DNA of 64,000 nt, taken from NCBI RefSeq assembly GCF_036711975.1, contig NC_091972.1, positions 7,011,001 through 7,075,000 on the forward strand, read 5' to 3'. The DNA comes from Onthophagus taurus. Taxonomy: Eukaryota; Arthropoda; Insecta; Coleoptera; Scarabaeidae. Of the stretch, positions 59,695-64,000 are shown in pieces (the first letter of the stretch is position 1; every line of letters starts with the position of its first letter). A program made the position numbers and the translations under genes. Under the pieces are notes generated by a model. The model worked only from the letters and a program-made list of their open reading frames with translations. It was not told the DNA's origin and ran no database searches.

Positions 59695-60542
59695 TAATAC
59701 ATAACCTCACTTTTTTAAGTCGATTCTCTATTGTGGATTCTAGGCTTCTTTTATAATTTTATCTATGTATGTTTAGGATTAGTTATTATTTTTTCGAAAT
59801 AACACAATCTTATGCCAGTTGTTCTAATATTGAAATATTTTTAGTATAACCTAAAAAAATAATGAATTAGCAATTTCAAGTGTCAATTTGACGTATTAAA
59901 TTTTACAAGTTCAAGTTATTTTTCAGGTTTCGTGGTAAATTCATTTAAATTTGTTGCGTATTTTTAATTATTTATTAAATTTCATCAACATTCGTCAACA
60001 ATTAAATAAAATTTTAATGAATTCTGGTTTTAGTTTAGTTGAACTGGCGACATCTGTTGTTAGTTGTTAGAAATGAGAGGACTGATATACTAGTTAGTTT
60101 TGTGAAAAATATAAATAGATAATACATGGAAATGTAATAGATATTAAAAATCAATGCTAAATTATTGTTTATGTTGAAAATGACATTAAGAAACCAAAAA
60201 TTACATTTTTATACAACATCAATTTAAATATTGTGTAAATGTAAAGATGGCGCTACTTGAACCTTAACTGTCAAAGTGTTATTGCTAAGATCGTTTATAT
60301 TTCTCAATTTAAAACTGGTTTTTATAAAATCTCCATATCCCTTAGGATATTTTTGTCATTCGTGCTACATATATGAAATTATTAATATAAACTAATTTTC
60401 GTTTATTGGATGTAAGTCATTACGAACCTAACCTTAAAAAGTTCAAACAAGTCAAATAAGGACGAATTATTAAGTTATTAAGTTAACTGGTTCAATTAAT
60501 TCATAATAATTAACTTTTCCTATTTTAGATTTAGAAAATAAA
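59695..60542. promoter_or_regulatory. Divergent promoter region of prolyl oligopeptidase and the NEMO-like gene
   Basis: ACATAACCTCAC begins right beside the first ATG of the peptidase at about 59699. TATAACCTAAA occurs near 59848 and GAACCTAACCTTAA near 60426. AGATGGCGCT at 60245-60254 resembles the CTCF core. No gene is seen. Confidence 0.45.
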
Positions 60543-62310
60543 ATGGCTTCGACATCAGAACTTATTCCAAATTCATCCGGAATTCACCAACTTGATAAAG
60601 AGGCTTACCCTCCAGCTGATTCAGATGATGAAGATTCTTTTGTAGTCTTAGACAGTTATGGTCCAAGAACTCTTCAAATGGAAGTGGAACCAATATCAAC
60701 ATCTGGAATTGAAAAAACCTTAAATTCTATTACTGAACTTGTTTCAAAACAGTCTTTGTCTTCTGGGGAAAGCTTTAAAGAGATTTCATTACAACAACGA
60801 TCTATGGTAATGAATGCAAATTCATTTGCTTCAATAAGTGGTGAAGAAATTCAAAGAAACGTTGATAATTTAATTTCTGAGAATACACAGTTAAAAGATA
60901 CTTTGGCGCAAAATAATGTTACGATGAAGGTGCAAGTGGACAAAATAACTAAATGGCAAGAGGAAGTTCAACAAGTTCAAGAGTCTCATAAAAGAAAGTT
61001 TGCAGAAATGAAAATCATAATACAAGATGTAAATATATTTAATAATAATGTTTAAAAATATTGATTATTTTGTTTTATAGCTGAAAAATGAAAATGAAAA
61101 GTTGAAAGATGAATTGACAGAGAAGAATAAAGTAAAAGAAGTTCATGTTGTTGATGCAAAGACTGAAGAAAATGTGATTTTAACAAAACGAAACGATAAT
61201 ATATTACAATTTGAATGGGAAGCGGGTCAGAAAAAAATTAAAGAAATGGAAAAAGCTTTAGACATTATTATAAACGAAAAACAAAATTTAAGCGAAAAAA
61301 TTAACGATTATAAGAAAGAAATTGCTAAATATGAAGAAGAAATTTCCAGTTTAAGAGCATCACATGATAAAGTAAAATTTGAATATAACTTTAAATAAAT
61401 TTATTTCATTTTGTTTTTCAATAGGTTTTCTCTGACAAAAGCATTTGGGTTATAACTGAATCTGAACTAAACAAAGAATTAGAGAGCATAAAATTAGAAT
61501 GTGAAACTCTTAAAAACGCAAATTTAAACGTGAGTAATTTAATACATTTTTTAATCATACATTGAATGTGTCATTGCTATAAAAAGAGATTATTATGTTT
61601 TTATTATGACTCATTTAATAAAATAAATTGAAAAATCAGTGAAAGTTATCTAAGATATGGTTTTAGATTTATCTTAAATGCGTTGTAGTTAAAAATACAT
61701 TATCTCTAAGGTTTATTTCAATTTATAAAATGACTCATATTTAAATTTTAGTTAACACAAAGTCTTCAAGATGCTAATAATAAACAAAACGACCTCAAAC
61801 AGACTCTTGAAGAAAATCAATCTTATTTAAGCACTGCTCAATCGGGAGTTGTTGAGCTTCAAGAAGCTTTAGCAAATGCAAAACAACAATTAATGGCCTC
61901 TCAAATGCATATTACCGAGTTAAAAGAACAACAAGCTAAAGAATCTGCGGAAAGAGCCTCGAACGAAACTGATTTGCAAAAGAAACAGGATCGAAAAGAT
62001 CAAATGTGCAATGATTTAATAACCGCTTTAAGAACCCAAGTAAAAAAAAATCTTAGTTTATATTATTTTTTTATTCTACCATTGTTGACGATTTTTTTGC
62101 TTGTAGTGTGATCTATTCCAAAAAGATTATGAAACTGAACGTGCTCTTAAGGAAACTATTTTAACGGAGAAAAACGCTGTAGTGGATGAATTGCAAATGT
62201 TACAACATCGTAATATTCAGTTGATTGAAGAAGTTGATCAATTACGTGGAGGTTACGTTCCTGTTCGAGCTGAAGATGTTGCTTCAGCTCCTCCACCGGT
62301 TAATAACTAT
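60543..62310 (+). CDS. key: NEMO/IKK-gamma (kenny) or optineurin-like coiled-coil protein, 3' end not found
   Basis: Five exons (60543-61028, 61081-61371, 61425-61529, 61752-62039, 62107-62310) give 458 residues and then a donor GTAAGT. Near the N-terminus, DSDDEDSFVVLD (F33-V-V-L36 after acidic residues) is a good LC3/Atg8-interacting motif, as described for Drosophila Kenny and human optineurin. The rest is coiled coil, with the ubiquitin-binding UBAN pattern at about 391-425: CDLFQKDYETERALKETILT. A proline-rich hinge (ASAPPPVNNY) follows, after which a C-terminal zinc finger is expected. It is not seen in the window. A candidate last exon at 62381-62410 would give VCLISSNLK and a stop. 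The protein activates NF-kB signalling in immunity. Confidence 0.82.
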
Positions 62311-62639
62311 GTAAGTATTAGTAATTATATTTTTAGACACTTTATTGTAGTGTAATATGTTGTTCCTCAAATCTTTTTAGGTGTGTTTGATTTCTTCTAA
62401 CTTAAAATGAAGGGAAATCTACAATTTGAAAATTATAAGTTATTTTTATGTTTAAAATATTGATATTGTCGCCAATAGATACGAATGTAATTGAGCATAT
62501 TGGTGCAAGAACAACTCACATGGGACAGCTCCATTATTTTTTGGTTGTCTCTCAAAATCCTAAAATTTCAAAAAAATTATAGGATTATGAGAATTCAAGT
62601 TTTATTTCTGGCATTAAAGCTAAAAATAATCTCTTAAGA

Positions 62640-64000
62640 TAAAAAAAAGCTCTCCTTGCAGACAGCTCTAATAAGCAGACATGTGTTATAAGCGGACAAA
62701 AATCTTGAAACCAACCCCAAACTTATATTTTCATGTATAAATTTCTTTCCCATAAGCGGACATTATTTTTTTTTGCATAACAGGCAAATATTTTTAATAA
62801 ACAGACGCGTAGGTAATGAGACGAACACATCAAAGTAATTTGTAATAGATATTTACCGGCATGTTTTCGGGGATTCCTCGTTTTACGAGTTTTGTTCGTT
62901 TGCGTGTAACTTTGCGTTGAAATGGCTTCAAAGGTGGTAAAAAAACAGATGCTTATTAACTTTAACGTTAAATGTAGTAAAGGAGTGGGGATAGATAATG
63001 TAAAATAGCATTCTTCTGAGCATTCTGGAAAGGAATGAATGGTGGGATGGAGAATGTAGGGAGGCAAGGAGAAGATTGAGGCAGTGGCGGAGAGAAGAGG
63101 TTTTGGTGTACAGTTACAAGGAGACAATAAGAAGGTACAAAGAAGTATGTGGGACTAAGAAAAGAGAGTTGAGGTTGAGGGAGGCAGCAAAAATTAAGGA
63201 GATAAGACGGGAAGGGGATGTGTGGAGGTATTTGAAGAAGTTCAGGAAGGAAAAGGAGGAGCCTGCGGAATGGAGAAGTCACTTTATGAATTTGTTGGAA
63301 GGAGTAGAAGAAGGAGAATCAGCCTACTCAACTCCTCATACCAGATTTATGCGAAAATACTGCTGGGAAGATTGGAGGACGTCCAGAGACAGGAGAGACG
63401 AATGCAGATAAGAGAGGGAACATACAATGAAAGATATGGGGACATAATGACGGAGGGGCTTCGAAAATCCTTGATGAAGCAAGGGAGTTAGGTGATTCCT
63501 GGGCGGACGATGGTGTCGGCTCTGCGGAGAGGATTGGGAAACCCTAGAACATATGTTGAGAGGATGTAGCGAGTTAAGAGAAGAGAAAAGGAACCGGAGT
63601 CAGATTCTGGAAGAGGGGGGAGAGGGTTGGGGATGGATGAGGGAGGTGGTTGGGACGAGGGTAGGCAGGAAGAGGGGTGATTGGGGTAGTTGAATTTGGT
63701 TTGTCATATATTGTAATGAAAAAATTGTAAACTTTTAGTTGACAATAAAAACTCTTATATATTTAACTATTGACCAAAACCTCGATACAGAAGATAAGGA
63801 CTTGGAATTTTCGCTAGAGACAGAAAATGTTGTAATTAAGGCAAAAAAGGATGAAGTAAATGCAATCACATTTTATAACGAAGCATTGAATGTAATTTGC
63901 AAACTAAAATCATTCGTTATTCGCGAATAATTATACATAATAAGTATGTACTTTAATTTGAGTAGTCTTTTCTCATAAGCGAACAAAAGTAATTTCACTG
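62640..64000 (+). mobile_element. Pogo/Tigger-type DNA transposon, running to the window edge
   Basis: The motif ATAAGCGGACA recurs in the same direction at about 62692 and 62753, with variants at 62667, 62811 and 63976. It is typical of Tigger-like subterminal repeats. The right side reads DTEDKDLEFSLETENVV and then ITFYNEALNVICKLKSFV, which resembles the C-terminal tail of pogo/Tigger transposases. The window ends in AAAAGTAATTTCACTG, which looks like an inverted end (CAGTGAAATTAC on the other strand). A LINE lies inside. The copy lacks most of its transposase. Confidence 0.55.
62985..63740 (+). mobile_element. Internally deleted LINE nested in the pogo/Tigger element
   Basis: The left part reads NEWWDGECREARRRLRQWRR and YKETIRRYKEVCGTKKREL, the linker of a non-LTR retrotransposon ORF2. 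A short fragment (LNSSYQIYAKILLGRLEDVQ) is from the reverse transcriptase. The right part reads CRLCGEDWETLEHMLRGCSE, with the C-x2-C-x8-H-x4-C knuckle, and then the typical ending WMREVVGTRVGRKRGDW. The GC-rich, G-strong composition differs sharply from the flanks. The tail CAATAAAAACTC at about 63740 may be its 3' end. Confidence 0.75.

Noticed and set aside
63076-63491. Charged frames of about 100 codons near the right end
   Set aside because: They are parts of a LINE linker and reverse transcriptase, not host genes.

Overview
The window is nuclear DNA of an insect, most likely a beetle. Base composition is AT-rich. Genes are split by short introns, mostly 45-70 bp with GT-AG ends. The protein set is animal and partly arthropod-specific, with hillarin, a discontinuous-actin-hexagon-like dystrophin relative and a kenny/NEMO-type IKK-gamma. 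The assignment to beetles is an inference from overall style; no single marker proves it. All splice sites were read by eye, using reading phase and family conservation.

Layout, left to right. (1) 1-10.6 kb is compact and housekeeping: NAA80 (minus, cut by the left edge), MED6, MAX, a TatD-type DNase, a ten-unit polyubiquitin gene with a heat-shock element, and LSM10 (minus). (2) 10.8-12.5 kb is a composite repeat block followed by plain spacer. (3) 12.5-17.8 kb holds an RDH-type short-chain dehydrogenase and an FKBP-like TPR gene only 3 bp apart, then TRIP4/ASC-1, whose promoter and first exon are duplicated in tandem. (4) 18.2-21.7 kb is a secreted, Thr/Pro-rich protein of about 986 aa (minus). 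(5) 21.7-29.9 kb is a gene-poor stretch with transposon relics. (6) 29.9-33.7 kb is a WW/EF/ZZ dystrophin-family gene with a LINE in intron 3. (7) 34.3-35.5 kb is a mariner-like element with a LINE piece inside it. (8) 35.8-48.0 kb is hillarin (minus, nine coding exons), with a hairpin minisatellite array in intron 6 and LINE pieces in introns 1 and 2. (9) 50.4-54.6 kb is DMAP1, DDA1 (minus) and adenosine kinase (minus). (10) 55.1-57.3 kb is a degraded pogo-type transposon with recognisable inverted ends. (11) 57.5-62.3 kb is an intronless prolyl oligopeptidase (minus) and the kenny/NEMO-like gene, divergent from each other. (12) 62.6-64.0 kb is a second pogo/Tigger-type element carrying a nested LINE, inside or downstream of the kenny-like gene.

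The genes do not form one pathway. Themes are transcription (MED6, MAX, TRIP4, DMAP1), ubiquitin and immune signalling (polyubiquitin, DDA1, NEMO-like), histone mRNA processing (LSM10) and cytoskeleton (NAA80, hillarin, dystrophin-like). Two short motifs recur near gene starts: CATAACCTCA, and AGATGGCGC, which resembles the CTCF core. The most interesting items are the 3-bp dehydrogenase/FKBP-like gene pair, the duplicated TRIP4 promoter and first exon, the paired E-boxes in front of MAX, and a dispersed hairpin repeat family seen at three loci. No previously undescribed multi-gene system was found.
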